This document shows positions 26,771-36,600 of a stretch of 64,000 bases of DNA, in pieces. Under the pieces are notes generated by a model, which searched no databases, was not told the DNA's origin, and saw only the letters and a program-made list of their open reading frames with translations. Source of the stretch: Thalassovita autumnalis (GTDB lineage Bacteria > Pseudomonadota > Alphaproteobacteria > Rhodobacterales > Rhodobacteraceae); assembly GCF_001458255.1 (NCBI RefSeq), contig NZ_CYSB01000029.1:124001-188000 (forward strand). The letters run 5' to 3'. The position numbers were made by a program, and so were the translations under genes. Position 1 is the stretch's first letter. Each line of letters begins with the position of its first letter.

Positions 26771-26797
26771 CGATATCTTCAGGATGTTCTGACAGGG

Positions 26798-27433
26798 TTA
26801 GTGGCCGTTGGCCGCCATGTTGTCACGCACCCGTTCAGCGTCAAAGGCTTCCAGCGCTTTGAAACGGTCACCATCGTCGTATTCATAAAGCTCCGAGCGG
26901 CTGACGCCGGGGATCTGATTGAACTGTTCGGACAGGTCCTTGGGGTACCAAGTTTTCTTGATCCCTTCGAAGCCGGGCAGCTTTGCCAGCAGCTCAGACG
27001 TGGAATTGGCGCAATAGGCGTCCGGCACCTCACCGCGCGCAAGCGCCAGCTGCAGCGCCTGTTCGGCCACCTCGGCGCTGACATCCAGTTCCTGTACCAC
27101 GACATGGTAGGTCTGGCGGGCGTGGAACCGGGTGTAGATGTCGGCCAGGCGAGGGGTGACGTTGTAGACAACATCATCCCGGGTCACGATCCCACCTTTG
27201 CGGAACGACCCGGCCGGATCAAAGATCACCCGCTGCGAGCCGTTGATCATCAGCGAGGTATGCGCGCCGCGGCCCGTCCGGTTGTTGATCATGGTGAAAA
27301 GGGTCAGACGCGGCGGCCCGTCGTGTTGATAGACCGAGGCCGCCAGCACCTCGTCCGAAATGGGGGGATCCTGTTTCACCACACAGGCCGACAGCATCGA
27401 TACTGCAGCCATCGCAAGCATCACATTACGCAT
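26798..27433 (-). CDS. Exported lipoprotein, unknown
   Basis: A 211-residue protein with lipobox S-M-L-S-A-C near residue 16 after a short hydrophobic signal. The body contains a T-M-I-N-N-R-T-G-R-G-A-H-T-S-L pattern that resembles the Lnb-type/DUF4105 periplasmic protease-like fold region, with a His that could be catalytic; this similarity is faint and not asserted. ATG 27433 was chosen because the signal starts there. It is 56 bp downstream of the cytochrome oxidase subunit IV gene on the same strand. Confidence 0.75.
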   Translation of the reverse strand: MRNVMLAMAAVSMLSACVVKQDPPISDEVLAASVYQHDGPPRLTLFTMINNRTGRGAHTSLMINGSQRVIFDPAGSFRKGGIVTRDDVVYNVTPRLADIYTRFHARQTYHVVVQELDVSAEVAEQALQLALARGEVPDAYCANSTSELLAKLPGFEGIKKTWYPKDLSEQFNQIPGVSRSELYEYDDGDRFKALEAFDAERVRDNMAANGH

Positions 27434-27489
27434 CGCGGTCCCCCACTCGGGTTTGCCCGGACCTTTGCAGATCAGGGCCGGATCAAAGC

Positions 27490-27624
27490 TTAGGCGTTTA
27501 CCAGAGCCATGAAGATCAGGATGGCGATGATTGCCACAACCGACCATTTGGTGAAGTTGATGAAGCCCTCATAGGTCTTTTCCTGAACTTCGATGTCCAT
27601 TTCACCATGCTTGTGCTCAGCCAT
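27490..27624 (-). CDS. aa3-type cytochrome c oxidase subunit IV
   Basis: A 44-residue single-helix protein (M-A-E-H-K-H-G-E-M-D-I then a hydrophobic helix from about residue 24 to the end) of the bacterial CoxIV_2 type that packs on the side of aa3 oxidase. AAAGGAC precedes ATG 27624. The main oxidase genes are not in the window, so the subunit is encoded away from its complex, which is usual in Rhodobacteraceae. Confidence 0.9.
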   Translation of the reverse strand: MAEHKHGEMDIEVQEKTYEGFINFTKWSVVAIIAILIFMALVNA

Positions 27625-27735
27625 AGTCACGTCCTTTTGTTGGCTTGATATTTCGCTGTTCAACGCTGATTAGCGGATTTTTCAACGGGTGTCACCACGA
27701 CAGATGCGCCCATTTTCACAGACGCCTCCTGACGC

Positions 27736-28197
27736 TTAGCCTTTCTCAAGATCCGCCGCCAGACGGAAGCCGATACGATTGGGCTCAGGTGCTTCAGGCT
27801 GCTTCTGCAGGGCGCGCAGGATGACGCTCAGCTGGCTGACATGCTGCACCAGCTGGGTTTTGGTGCCCGCCTCATCAGATCCGTAGAAGGTCACGATATC
27901 AGGGTCGAAATACCCCATGCCTTCGATCCGCAGGACACCGGCATTGCTGCCGGCGAACCCCATGGCGACCTCATGGTTCTGATCCAGGGTCTGTTCAAAG
28001 TTCTGGATGTAGAGGATCAGGCGCTCATAGGCCCATTGGGCCGCGCTTTTCTGCTGCACCGGCGTTGCGGCAACAGCGGCAGGGACAGCGCGATCCACTT
28101 TGGCTGCGGGGGCATCGGGATCGGCATGCACCTCATGGCGGCGCGGCAGCGCGGTGGTTTCATGAACCTCAGCCGAGGTGCGGATTTCGTCGTCCAT
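27736..28197 (-). CDS. Conserved small soluble protein (DUF6173-like), unknown
   Basis: A 153-residue protein with an Ala/Pro-rich N-terminal half (to about residue 50) and a compact C-terminal domain beginning W-A-Y-E-R-L-I-L-Y-I-Q-N-F-E, with a G-M-G-Y-F-D-P-D-I-V-T-F-Y-G segment. I think it belongs to a short conserved alphaproteobacterial family, possibly DUF6173, but cannot confirm the number. AGGGAAGGAA is a good ribosome site. It is 36 bp downstream of the MBL hydrolase gene. Confidence 0.75.
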   Translation of the reverse strand: MDDEIRTSAEVHETTALPRRHEVHADPDAPAAKVDRAVPAAVAATPVQQKSAAQWAYERLILYIQNFEQTLDQNHEVAMGFAGSNAGVLRIEGMGYFDPDIVTFYGSDEAGTKTQLVQHVSQLSVILRALQKQPEAPEPNRIGFRLAADLEKG

Positions 28198-28233
28198 CGC
28201 GCGTTCCTTCCCTTTCAGGGCGAGGAGAGGCGG

Positions 28234-29298
28234 TTATGGCGCCTTACGCTGCCACAGCCAGGCCCCATCCGCCCGTCTTTCGCGTGTTACCTCACCTGTG
28301 TGATGCAGATGGTTAAGATGCGCAACCGCTTCGACCATCGCCAGCCCGTAAGTGCCGCCATCAATGCTGCGTTTGAACAGCGGCGGAAAACACTCCACCG
28401 CGGTGCGTGGCTTTTCCAGATGCTGTAACAGGCGGCGCAATCCGCCGTGGTGATTTTCAATCAGCTGATGCATGCGCAGTGGCAGCCCGGTGAAGGGTGT
28501 TTTATGGCCACCCAGCACCAGATGATCCTCGCGCGCGAGGGGTTGCAGGCGCAGGCAGCTTTCCAGCCACTCACCCAAGGGATCGGCCTCAGGCTCTGTC
28601 GGGTGGACACCGATGTTGGGGCTGATCGAGGGCAGGATCTGATCGCCCGAGATCACCAGATTGTCATCACGCGACCAGAGCGTCAGATGCTCGGGCGCGT
28701 GGCCATTCCCGATATGGACGTCCCAATCGCGCCCGCCAGCCCGAATCACATCGCCCTGACGGACCCGCGTGTAGCCCACAGGCAGCGGGTGGCTGATGTC
28801 GGCAAAGTTGAACGGCCGTTCGTTCAGACGTTTCTGCATGACCTCTTCGGACATGCCGGCGCTGCGCCAATAGGCGATCGCCTGTTTTGTCGGCTCAGCC
28901 TCCTCATCCAGGATCAGCATCCGCGCCGTCAGAAAGGCGGTGCGGGTGGTCAGCAGCTCGGCATCAAAACGGTCGCGGAACCAGCCCACGGCACCAACAT
29001 GGTCGGGGTGGTGATGGGTCAGGATCACCCGCCCCACCGGTTTCCCACCCAACGCACCGGCCAGCAGATTTTCCCAGATCGCGACCGAACGTTTGGAATA
29101 GACGCCTGCATCCACAATCGTCCAGTGATCGCCTTCGTCCAGCGCGTAGATATTGACGTGATCCAACGCCATGGGCAGGGGCATTCGGATCCACAGAACC
29201 CCTTCGGCCACCTCTAGGGCGCTGCCGTTTTCCGGGGCCTCAAAAGGATAACGCAGCCCGTTAAGGGCTGCGCGTTCCGATTTGGTATCCAAGCTCAT
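28234..29298 (-). CDS. Metallo-beta-lactamase-fold hydrolase
   Basis: A 354-residue hydrolase. The metal motif T-H-H-H-P-D-H near residue 93 supplies the two-zinc ligands, and G-N-G-H-A-P-E-H near residue 200 and a C-terminal G-G-H-K-T-P near residue 265 supply later His ligands. Its ATG overlaps the stop of the acyl-CoA dehydrogenase upstream (ATGA), so the two are co-translated. This suggests hydrolysis of an acyl-thioester or lactone in the same pathway, as in lactonase/glyoxalase II-like proteins; the substrate is inferred only from this link. Confidence 0.88.
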   Translation of the reverse strand: MSLDTKSERAALNGLRYPFEAPENGSALEVAEGVLWIRMPLPMALDHVNIYALDEGDHWTIVDAGVYSKRSVAIWENLLAGALGGKPVGRVILTHHHPDHVGAVGWFRDRFDAELLTTRTAFLTARMLILDEEAEPTKQAIAYWRSAGMSEEVMQKRLNERPFNFADISHPLPVGYTRVRQGDVIRAGGRDWDVHIGNGHAPEHLTLWSRDDNLVISGDQILPSISPNIGVHPTEPEADPLGEWLESCLRLQPLAREDHLVLGGHKTPFTGLPLRMHQLIENHHGGLRRLLQHLEKPRTAVECFPPLFKRSIDGGTYGLAMVEAVAHLNHLHHTGEVTRERRADGAWLWQRKAP

Positions 29299-30989
29299 GC
29301 TTCCAGTTCTTCCAGACTGAAGGCGTAGAGGTCATCGGCCCCAGCGCGTGCATGTTCCAGATAAGAGACATGCTGCGGCAGCAGACGGCGGATGTAGAAC
29401 CGCGCCAGTTTCGACCGTGGGCCTTCGCCGCCCTCAGCCAGCGCGGCCTTCATATGGTAATAGGCGCCCAGCACCCGGCCAAAGGCCATCAGGAAGGGCA
29501 CGGAGCCAGCAAAACGGGTGTTCATATCGGTCTGGCTGACCAGCCATTCCACTGCTTCGCGCAGCGACTCGCAGGCCTGCCAGACAGGCTCGGCCAGCTC
29601 CGGCATGGCGGCGCGGGCGGCTTCCACCTCGGCCTCAATCTCATCCAGCAGGACGTTGGCGGCTTCGCCCCCGTCCATCATCTTGCGGCCCACAAGGTCC
29701 ATCGCCTGAATGCCGTTGGTGCCCTCATAGATCGCAGTGATGCGCACATCGCGGCTGAACTGGGCCGCGCCGGTTTCTTCGATGAAGCCCATGCCGCCGT
29801 GGACCTGAACACCCTGCTCGGCCACATCGATGCCCACTTCGGTGGCGAAGGATTTGGCGATTGGGGTCAACAGGGCTGCGCGTGCCTTCCATTCCGGCGT
29901 GCCGGTGGCGGTGGCCATGTCCAAGGCGATGGCGCAAGACATCACGATCGAACGCGCCGCGGAGGTATCGGCCTTCATGCCAATCAGCATCCGGCGCACA
30001 TCAGCGTGGTTCACGATCGGGCCGAACTGCTGACGCTCTTTGGCGTAATCCAGCGCCTTCTGATAGGCGGCTTCGGCAATACCAACCCCTTGCGAGGCCA
30101 CACCAAGACGGGCGTTGTTCATCATGGTGAACATCGCAGCCATGCCTTTGTGTTCTTCGCCGACAAGCCAGCCCTTGGCGCCGTCAAACTGCATCACCGC
30201 TGTGGGTGAGCCGTGGATGCCAAGCTTATGTTCCAGGCTGACCACCTTCAGGTCATTGGCCACTCCGGGGTTGCCGTTTTCATCCAGCAGATATTTCGGA
30301 ACCATGAACAGGCTGATGCCTTTCGTGCCTTTCACGCCGTCAGGCAAACGGGCCAGCACCAGATGACAGACGTTGCCGCCAAAATCATGATCACCCCAGG
30401 TGATAAAGATCTTCTGACCCGAAATTGCATAGGTGCCATCGCCGTTTGGCTCGGCCTTGGATTTCAGCGCGCCCACATCGGAGCCTGCGCCCGGCTCGGT
30501 CAGGTTCATGGTGCCGGTCCATTCACCGCTGATCAGCTTGGGCAGATAGCGCTCTTTCAGCTCGTCCGAGGCGTGATGTTCCAGCGCCTCGACCTGGCCC
30601 TGCGTCAGCAGCGGGCACAGCCCCAGCGCCATGTTGGAGGACGACATCATTTCGTTGAACGCAGTGGTATAGGCAATCGGCAGCCCCATGCCGCCCTGCG
30701 CTTCCGGGCCAGAAACAGCGACCCAGCCGCCCTCGGCGATGGCTTCAAAGGCTTCCTTGAACCCGGGTGAGGTGCGCACCACACCGTTTTCCAATTTGGC
30801 CGGGGTCAGATCACCATCACGCGCGGTGGGGTAGATCACCTCTTCACACAGTTTGCCCATGCCATCGAGCACAGCATCAGACAGGTCGGCGCTGACCTCG
30901 GCAAAACGCTCGGTCGCGCGCAGCTGCTCGACCGGGGCAACATTGTCGAAGATGAATCGGATATCTTCCACCTGGGCACGGTAGCTCAT
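29295..30989 (-). CDS. Acyl-CoA dehydrogenase with C-terminal extension
   Basis: A 564-residue FAD enzyme oxidising an acyl-CoA to the 2,3-enoyl-CoA and passing electrons to ETF. The substrate-binding T-E-P-G-A-G-S-D near residue 165 and the Q-V-H-G-G-M-G-F near residue 396 are classic. The extra 150 residues after the standard fold mark it as the longer FadE/DmdC-like class with an acyl-CoA dehydrogenase C-terminal domain. In Roseobacters some of this class act on methylmercaptopropionyl-CoA, but this cannot be assigned here. The ribosome site is GAGGA. It is co-translated with the MBL hydrolase. Confidence 0.92.
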   Translation of the reverse strand: MSYRAQVEDIRFIFDNVAPVEQLRATERFAEVSADLSDAVLDGMGKLCEEVIYPTARDGDLTPAKLENGVVRTSPGFKEAFEAIAEGGWVAVSGPEAQGGMGLPIAYTTAFNEMMSSSNMALGLCPLLTQGQVEALEHHASDELKERYLPKLISGEWTGTMNLTEPGAGSDVGALKSKAEPNGDGTYAISGQKIFITWGDHDFGGNVCHLVLARLPDGVKGTKGISLFMVPKYLLDENGNPGVANDLKVVSLEHKLGIHGSPTAVMQFDGAKGWLVGEEHKGMAAMFTMMNNARLGVASQGVGIAEAAYQKALDYAKERQQFGPIVNHADVRRMLIGMKADTSAARSIVMSCAIALDMATATGTPEWKARAALLTPIAKSFATEVGIDVAEQGVQVHGGMGFIEETGAAQFSRDVRITAIYEGTNGIQAMDLVGRKMMDGGEAANVLLDEIEAEVEAARAAMPELAEPVWQACESLREAVEWLVSQTDMNTRFAGSVPFLMAFGRVLGAYYHMKAALAEGGEGPRSKLARFYIRRLLPQHVSYLEHARAGADDLYAFSLEELEA

Positions 30990-31107
30990 TGGTATTCCTC
31001 CTGGCTGCGGCTTGGATTCGGGAGGGGCCGCATGTATGCATTTGATTTGCGGGGCAACCTAGGCGGAAGCCCCCCGTCCACTCAATCAAAACGCGGCGTC
31101 ATAGATC

Positions 31108-32067
31108 ATGAGCACCCCAATGAGCCCTCTTGAGACCGAGCATTTGGCCCCAGATCATGCTGGCGTGGCCCGTGCGGCCGCTTTGTTGAACGCTGGCGGG
31201 CTGATCGCCATGCCAACGGAGACAGTCTATGGCCTGGCCGCAGATGCGCGCAATGATCTGGCTGTGGCGCGAATTTTTGAGGCCAAGGGACGCCCCCGCT
31301 TCAACCCGTTGATCGTGCATGTTGCGGATGCTGAGGCGGCGAAACGTTACGTCATCTGGTCCGATCTGGCGGATCAGCTGGCACAAGCCTTCTGGCCCGG
31401 TGCGCTGACGCTGGTGCTGCCCCTGCGCGACGACAGCGGCCTGTCGCCTTTGGTGACCGCTGACCTGCCGACCCTGGCCGTGCGGGTGCCAGCCCATCCA
31501 CTGGCGCATCAGTTGCTGGCCAGGTTTGACGGCCCATTAGCGGCCCCTTCGGCCAACCCATCTGGCAAGATCAGCCCCACCACAGCCGAACACGTCAACG
31601 CCGGGCTGAACGGCCGGATCGAAGGTATACTGGACGGCGGCGCCTGCCCGGTTGGGGTGGAATCCACCATCCTTGGCCTGTTTGACGAACCTATCCTGCT
31701 GCGCCCCGGCGGTCTGCCGCAGGAGGCGATCGAGGCCTGCCTTGGCGGTCCTGTGAAGCTGCATCAATCCGGTGATCCGTTGATCGCGCCGGGGCAGATG
31801 ACATCGCATTACGCCCCCGGCGCCACGGTCCGGTTAAACGCAACCGATGTTGCGGCGGATGAGCTGTTGTTGGGATTTGGCAAGGTTGACTGCGCGCTGA
31901 ACCTATCCGAGGCGGGCGATCTGACCGAGGCGGCGGCGAACCTGTTTCACCACCTGCATGCGCTGGATGCCCAAGGCCCGCGCGGCATCGCCGTCTCCCC
32001 CATCCCTGAGGTTGGGTTGGGCCGTGCGATCAACGACCGGCTGCGCCGGGCCGCCGCGCCGCGCTAA
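31108..32067 (+). CDS. L-threonylcarbamoyladenylate synthase (Sua5/YrdC)
   Basis: Makes threonylcarbamoyl-AMP from threonine, bicarbonate and ATP for t6A37 tRNA modification. The N-terminal YrdC domain has P-T-E-T-V-Y-G-L near residue 36 and the K-G-R-P-R-F-N-P-L loop near residue 66. A Sua5 C-terminal domain after about residue 200 (P-G-Q-M-x-S-H-Y-A-P) makes 319 residues, the two-domain form. It is divergent from the acyl-CoA dehydrogenase and convergent with yqgE. No good ribosome site precedes ATG 31108; the next in-frame ATG at 31120 is possible. Confidence 0.93.
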   Translation: MSTPMSPLETEHLAPDHAGVARAAALLNAGGLIAMPTETVYGLAADARNDLAVARIFEAKGRPRFNPLIVHVADAEAAKRYVIWSDLADQLAQAFWPGALTLVLPLRDDSGLSPLVTADLPTLAVRVPAHPLAHQLLARFDGPLAAPSANPSGKISPTTAEHVNAGLNGRIEGILDGGACPVGVESTILGLFDEPILLRPGGLPQEAIEACLGGPVKLHQSGDPLIAPGQMTSHYAPGATVRLNATDVAADELLLGFGKVDCALNLSEAGDLTEAAANLFHHLHALDAQGPRGIAVSPIPEVGLGRAINDRLRRAAAPR

Positions 32068-32092
32068 AAGTACATTTCCTGAGGTCAGTAGA

Positions 32093-32647
32093 TCAGGCGT
32101 GCCCCGCATCCGCGGAGAGCAGCAGCGCATCCACGCCAATGCTTTGCAGCGCAGCCTCCCACTTGGCGTCATCGGCGGTGGTGAACACCAGCTCAGAACT
32201 GGCCGCGCAGGTCAACCAGCCGTTGTGAGAAATCTCATCCTCTAGCTGGCCCGGCCCCCAGCCGGAGTAGCCCAGGGCAACAATGGCGTTTTTCGGCCCC
32301 TCACCGGCGGCCAGATCCTCCAGCACATCCAGCGTTGCGGTCAGGCCAAAGCGGCCAGAGACATCCAGAGTGTTCAGCGCCGAGCGGTAGTCGCGCCCGT
32401 GCAGCACAAAGCCACGCCCGGTTTCAACCGGCCCGCCAAAATGCACCCCTAACTCAGGCGCGCCCTCCACCGGGGTGATTTTGACCTGCTCCAGCAGATC
32501 GGCCAGTGCCACGTCTTCGGTGGGTTTGTTGATGATCAGCCCCATGGCCCCATCTTCGGAATGGGCACAGATCAACACCACAGCATGTTCAAAACGGGTG
32601 TCCCCCATGCCTGGCATTGCAATCAACAACTGTCCGGTGAGATCCAT
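32093..32647 (-). CDS. YqgE/AlgH (UPF0301) family protein
   Basis: A 184-residue protein with the family hallmark start [26 protein letters not shown] near residue 25 and G-G-P-V-E near residue 70. UPF0301 proteins are conserved, of unclear function; in pseudomonads AlgH has been associated with alginate regulation. ATG 32647 is chosen for the standard N-terminus. It converges with the threonylcarbamoyl synthase and is divergent from the DsbD-N protein. Confidence 0.9.
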   Translation of the reverse strand: MDLTGQLLIAMPGMGDTRFEHAVVLICAHSEDGAMGLIINKPTEDVALADLLEQVKITPVEGAPELGVHFGGPVETGRGFVLHGRDYRSALNTLDVSGRFGLTATLDVLEDLAAGEGPKNAIVALGYSGWGPGQLEDEISHNGWLTCAASSELVFTTADDAKWEAALQSIGVDALLLSADAGHA

Positions 32648-32789
32648 CTGGGCTTTACTCCTCTGATAGTATGAGAATAGGCAGCGCATGGGCTAAGGTC
32701 CAGAATGGCAGGTGAAAAAAGCCGCTGTCACAATTCAATCTCTGGAATGTGAGTTGGCAAACGACCGATTCTGCCGCAAACCGTTGCCT

Positions 32790-33611
32790 ATGAGAAAGAC
32801 CCGTTTGTTCCCCTTTTTCGCTGGTATGGCGCTGAGCCTGAGCTGCAGCGCCGCGGCCTTGGCCGAAAGCTGGCAGCCGGACATGGCGCAGTTGACCGTG
32901 TTGCCCGGCTGGACGCGCGATGACGGCAGCCGTGTGGCGGCGCTGCAGATCGATCTGGCTGCGGGCTGGAAAACCTACTGGCGCGCGCCCGGTGATGCTG
33001 GGATCCCGCCGATGTTTGAACTGTCTGGCAGCCGCAATCTGGCCGCGATGACACCGCATTGGCCAACGCCCGAGGTGTTCAGCCAGAACGGCATGCGCTC
33101 GGTCGGGTATCAACGTTCCCTCTTGCTGCCGGTGTTGCTCAGGCCTTCGCAGACGGGTGAAACGATCCGGCTCAAAGGGCGTTTGATGATGGGGGTGTGC
33201 CGCGACGTCTGCGTGCCGGCGGAACTGTCGATCAACGTGGAACTGCCCCCTTCGGTCAGCGGCCCCGATCCCCGAATTGAGGCCGCGCTGCGCGATCGCC
33301 CGATGCCCGCGGCTGAGGCCGGTCTACGTACCGCCCATTGTCACCTGCGCCCAACCGCTGACGGCATGGCCCTGCGGGCCGAGTTGCAGCTGCCCGATAC
33401 TGGCGGGCAGGAATATGCGGTGGTTGAAGTAGGCGACCCGCTGGTCTGGGTGGCCGAGGCCAATATTTCGCGCCACGGCAATATGCTGACGGTGGAAACC
33501 GAGATGATGCATGTGGAGGGCGACGCGCTGGCACTGGACCGCTCCACCCTGCGGTTTACTGTCCTAGGTCAAAACCGGGCGGTGGATGTGCAGGGCTGCG
33601 TCGCGGGATAA
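32790..33611 (+). CDS. Exported DsbD N-terminal-domain protein
   Basis: A 273-residue periplasmic protein made of a signal peptide (residues 1-25, ending A-A-L-A) and a DsbD-alpha-like immunoglobulin fold. The C-x-x-x-C redox motif G-V-C-R-D-V-C near residue 137 matches the DsbD_N family that relays electrons from a membrane DsbD/CcdA partner. No membrane DsbD is next to it. ATG 32790 is chosen because the signal peptide begins there; a GTG start 78 bp upstream would add a soluble lead. A strong bidirectional terminator follows. Confidence 0.85.
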   Translation: MRKTRLFPFFAGMALSLSCSAAALAESWQPDMAQLTVLPGWTRDDGSRVAALQIDLAAGWKTYWRAPGDAGIPPMFELSGSRNLAAMTPHWPTPEVFSQNGMRSVGYQRSLLLPVLLRPSQTGETIRLKGRLMMGVCRDVCVPAELSINVELPPSVSGPDPRIEAALRDRPMPAAEAGLRTAHCHLRPTADGMALRAELQLPDTGGQEYAVVEVGDPLVWVAEANISRHGNMLTVETEMMHVEGDALALDRSTLRFTVLGQNRAVDVQGCVAG

Positions 33612-33631
33612 CCACAGATCCATTGAGATAG

Positions 33632-33659
33632 AAAAGGCGGGCCAGGGCCCGCCTTTTTT
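33632..33659. terminator. Bidirectional terminator between the DsbD-N gene and the RND permease
   Basis: Nine-bp stem AAGGCGGGC/GCCCGCCTT (33634-33655) with T6 on the plus strand and an A-rich upstream arm giving TTTT on the minus strand. It sits between two convergent stops. Confidence 0.85.
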
Positions 33660-33661
33660 CG

Positions 33662-36600
33662 TTAAGCATTTGCACGTCGTCTGAGCGCGATCCTAAGGCT
33701 AGCTGCTATGTAGAGCAGCAGCACCAGAACCACCGCAAGCGACAGGAACAACACTAGGGCAACCGGCAGCGCGGGAAGCTCCGCAAGCGCTGGCGCGGCC
33801 TGCAGGATTTGCGGTGCCACCGTGTCATAAATCGCCACATGGCCCAATGTCGGAACCAGCCAAAGCGCCAGCGCAGCCAGAGCCGCCGCAAATGGCATGC
33901 GTAGCGGTTTGGCCTTCACCGCATGCCGCAGGGCCGAAAACTGCCGCCCGATGTCCTGCTGTGCAGCAATCACCGCCGGGACAACCAGAAGCACCAGCAC
34001 CATGCCAAAGCCCAAACCATAAACCAGCGTAATCACTGTCGGCCGCAGGAACTGCGCCTGACTGGAACTTTCATACAGCAGCGGTGCAAGCCCCAGCACC
34101 GTGGTCAGCGTCGTCAACATCACCGGACGCAGACGGTCCGACGCCCCATCCAGGATCGACGGCAGCAACCCGCGATCTTTGGCGTAATCATCAATGGTGG
34201 TCACCAGAACAATCGAGTCGTTGATGATGATCCCCGTCATCCCCAAGAGCCCCACGACCGAGAACATAGAGAGCGGCACATCCCAGATGTAATGCCCCCA
34301 GATCGCCCCGACGAGGCCGAAGGGAATGACCGCCATAACCACCAATGGCCGGGTCCAGCTGGCAAAGACCCACGCCAGAACCAGATAGATACCGGTCAGA
34401 CACAGGATCAGACCTGTGCGCGCCTCATTAAGGAAGCTTTCTTCCTGCTCGGCCAAACCTGACAGGCGAAACTCAACCTGACGCTCGCTGGCGATGGTCG
34501 GCAGGATTTCGGTTTCCAGCGCGGTTGAGATGGCTTCGGCCCGGACCGGATCATCCTCAGATATATCGCCGGTGACCGAGATCAGCCGGATGCCGTTTTC
34601 CCGCCGCACGGTTGAGAACCCGCTTCGTGAGGTGACCGTGACCAGATCCGACAGCGGCGCGTAAACGCCGGTTGGGCTGCGCATCTGGCTGCGGTCCAGG
34701 AAATCGGCGGTCAGCTCATCTTCGGGCAGTTCAACGCGAATGGCGGCGCTACGTGGCCCATCGGGGAAGGTTGCAGCCTCAATCCCGTTCAGACGGTTGC
34801 GCAGCACACGGCCCAGCCCGTCAATGGTAAAACCAAGCGCCTGTCCCTGTGCGGTCAATTCAAGGATCAGCTCTTCCTTGTCGTAGGCCAGATTATCCTC
34901 AACCGCTGACACCTCGGGATATTCCGCCAAGGCCGTTTGCAGATCCTCACTGGCCTGTTTCAGAACCTCAGCCGTTGCGCCGTAGAACTGAACGTCCAGC
35001 GAATCCCCGCCCGGCCCCGACCGCCAGCCACGGAAGCTGAGGGTTTCGGCCAGCGGGTGTTTGCGCACCTCATCCTGCAGTTCGGCCACAAAGGCAAAAC
35101 TGGAATAGGGGCTGCCGTCCTGCTTCAGGCGCAGGTCCGCATCGATCAGCTCAATGGAAATCGCCCCCAAGAGGTCTGCATCTTTGCTGTCCGCGCCGCT
35201 GAGGCCGCGGCCGGCGTTGCCACCCACCTCAGTGATGACATAATCCACCGGCTCCCAACCGTATTGCTGCTGCAATCGCTGGTTCACCGCCTCGGTTGCG
35301 CGCTGCATTTCCTTCATCATCGCGATGGAATCGTCGCGCGTGGCGCCCTCCAGCATGGCAAAGTTGCCGGTGACCGAACTGCGCTCGGGCGCGTTGAAGA
35401 ACCGCCAGGTGACATCGCCCTTCAGGAACAGCGCCGCCTGCGACGCAAGCAGGACAACCGCCAGCGCCAGCACCGGGTAGCGCGCCCAGATCACAAACCG
35501 CATGAACGGGCGGAACGCATGATCCCGCATCCAGCGGAACCCGCGGTTCACCACCCGGCTGGGCCAATCGTACCAATGGTCCTTAGACTGATGCTTCAGC
35601 GCATGGGCCATGTGGTTGGGCAGGATCAGGAAACACTCCACCAGGGAGGCCGCCAGAACGGCGATCACCGTAAAGGGAATATCCGCAATCAGATCGCCAA
35701 ACCGGCCAGAGATCGCAGTCAGACCAAAGAAGGCAATGATGGTGGTCAGCGTCGCTGCGAAAACCGGCATCGCCATGCGGCGGGCGGCGTTTTCTGCAGC
35801 CTCCACCGGGCTGTCGCCAAATTTTCGCAGACGGGCATCGGCATGTTCACCGACCACAATGGCGTCATCCACAACGATCCCAAGGGTGATGATCAGCGCA
35901 AAGAGCGAGATCATGTTGATCGTCAATCCGCCCACATACATCAGCGTCACCGCCCCCAGCATTGCAACCGGGATCCCCGCCGCCACCCAGAAGGCGGTGC
36001 GCGCATTGAGGAACAGGAACAGCAGCAGAACCACCAGCCCCAGCCCCATCAAACCGTTGTCCAACAGCAGGTTCAAACGGCCCGAGATGGCCTCGGCCCG
36101 GGTGCGGATCAGATCGATGGAAACGCCATCCGGCAGGGTCGCGTTCAGCGCCTCTGCCACGTCTTCGACCTGATATTGCATTCGGATCGCATCGCCGGTT
36201 GCCGTTCGGTCCACCCGGACAGAAACCGCCGGATTGTCGCCGACAAAATAGCTGCGCGCCCGGTCTGGACCCAGTTGAGACACCGTCGCCACGTCGCCGA
36301 CAGTCAAATTGGAACCATCCTCATTGGTGCGAAGAACGATCTGTTCAATCTCATCCGGGGTGCGTTTGGCCACGCCGGTGCGCACACGCGCATTGGCCCC
36401 GGCCACATCGCCTGCGGGATCGGCATCCACCTCTTGTGCAATCGCATCAGAAATCTGCGCCATTGTCACGTCATGAGCGATCAGCTTCAGCGAAGGCACT
36501 TCAACCAGCACCTCGGTCGCGACAACGCCGCGAATGGTGGTGCGCGTCACACCTTCGGCAAAAAGCCGGGTCACGAACTCATCGGCAAACAGGCCCAGCT

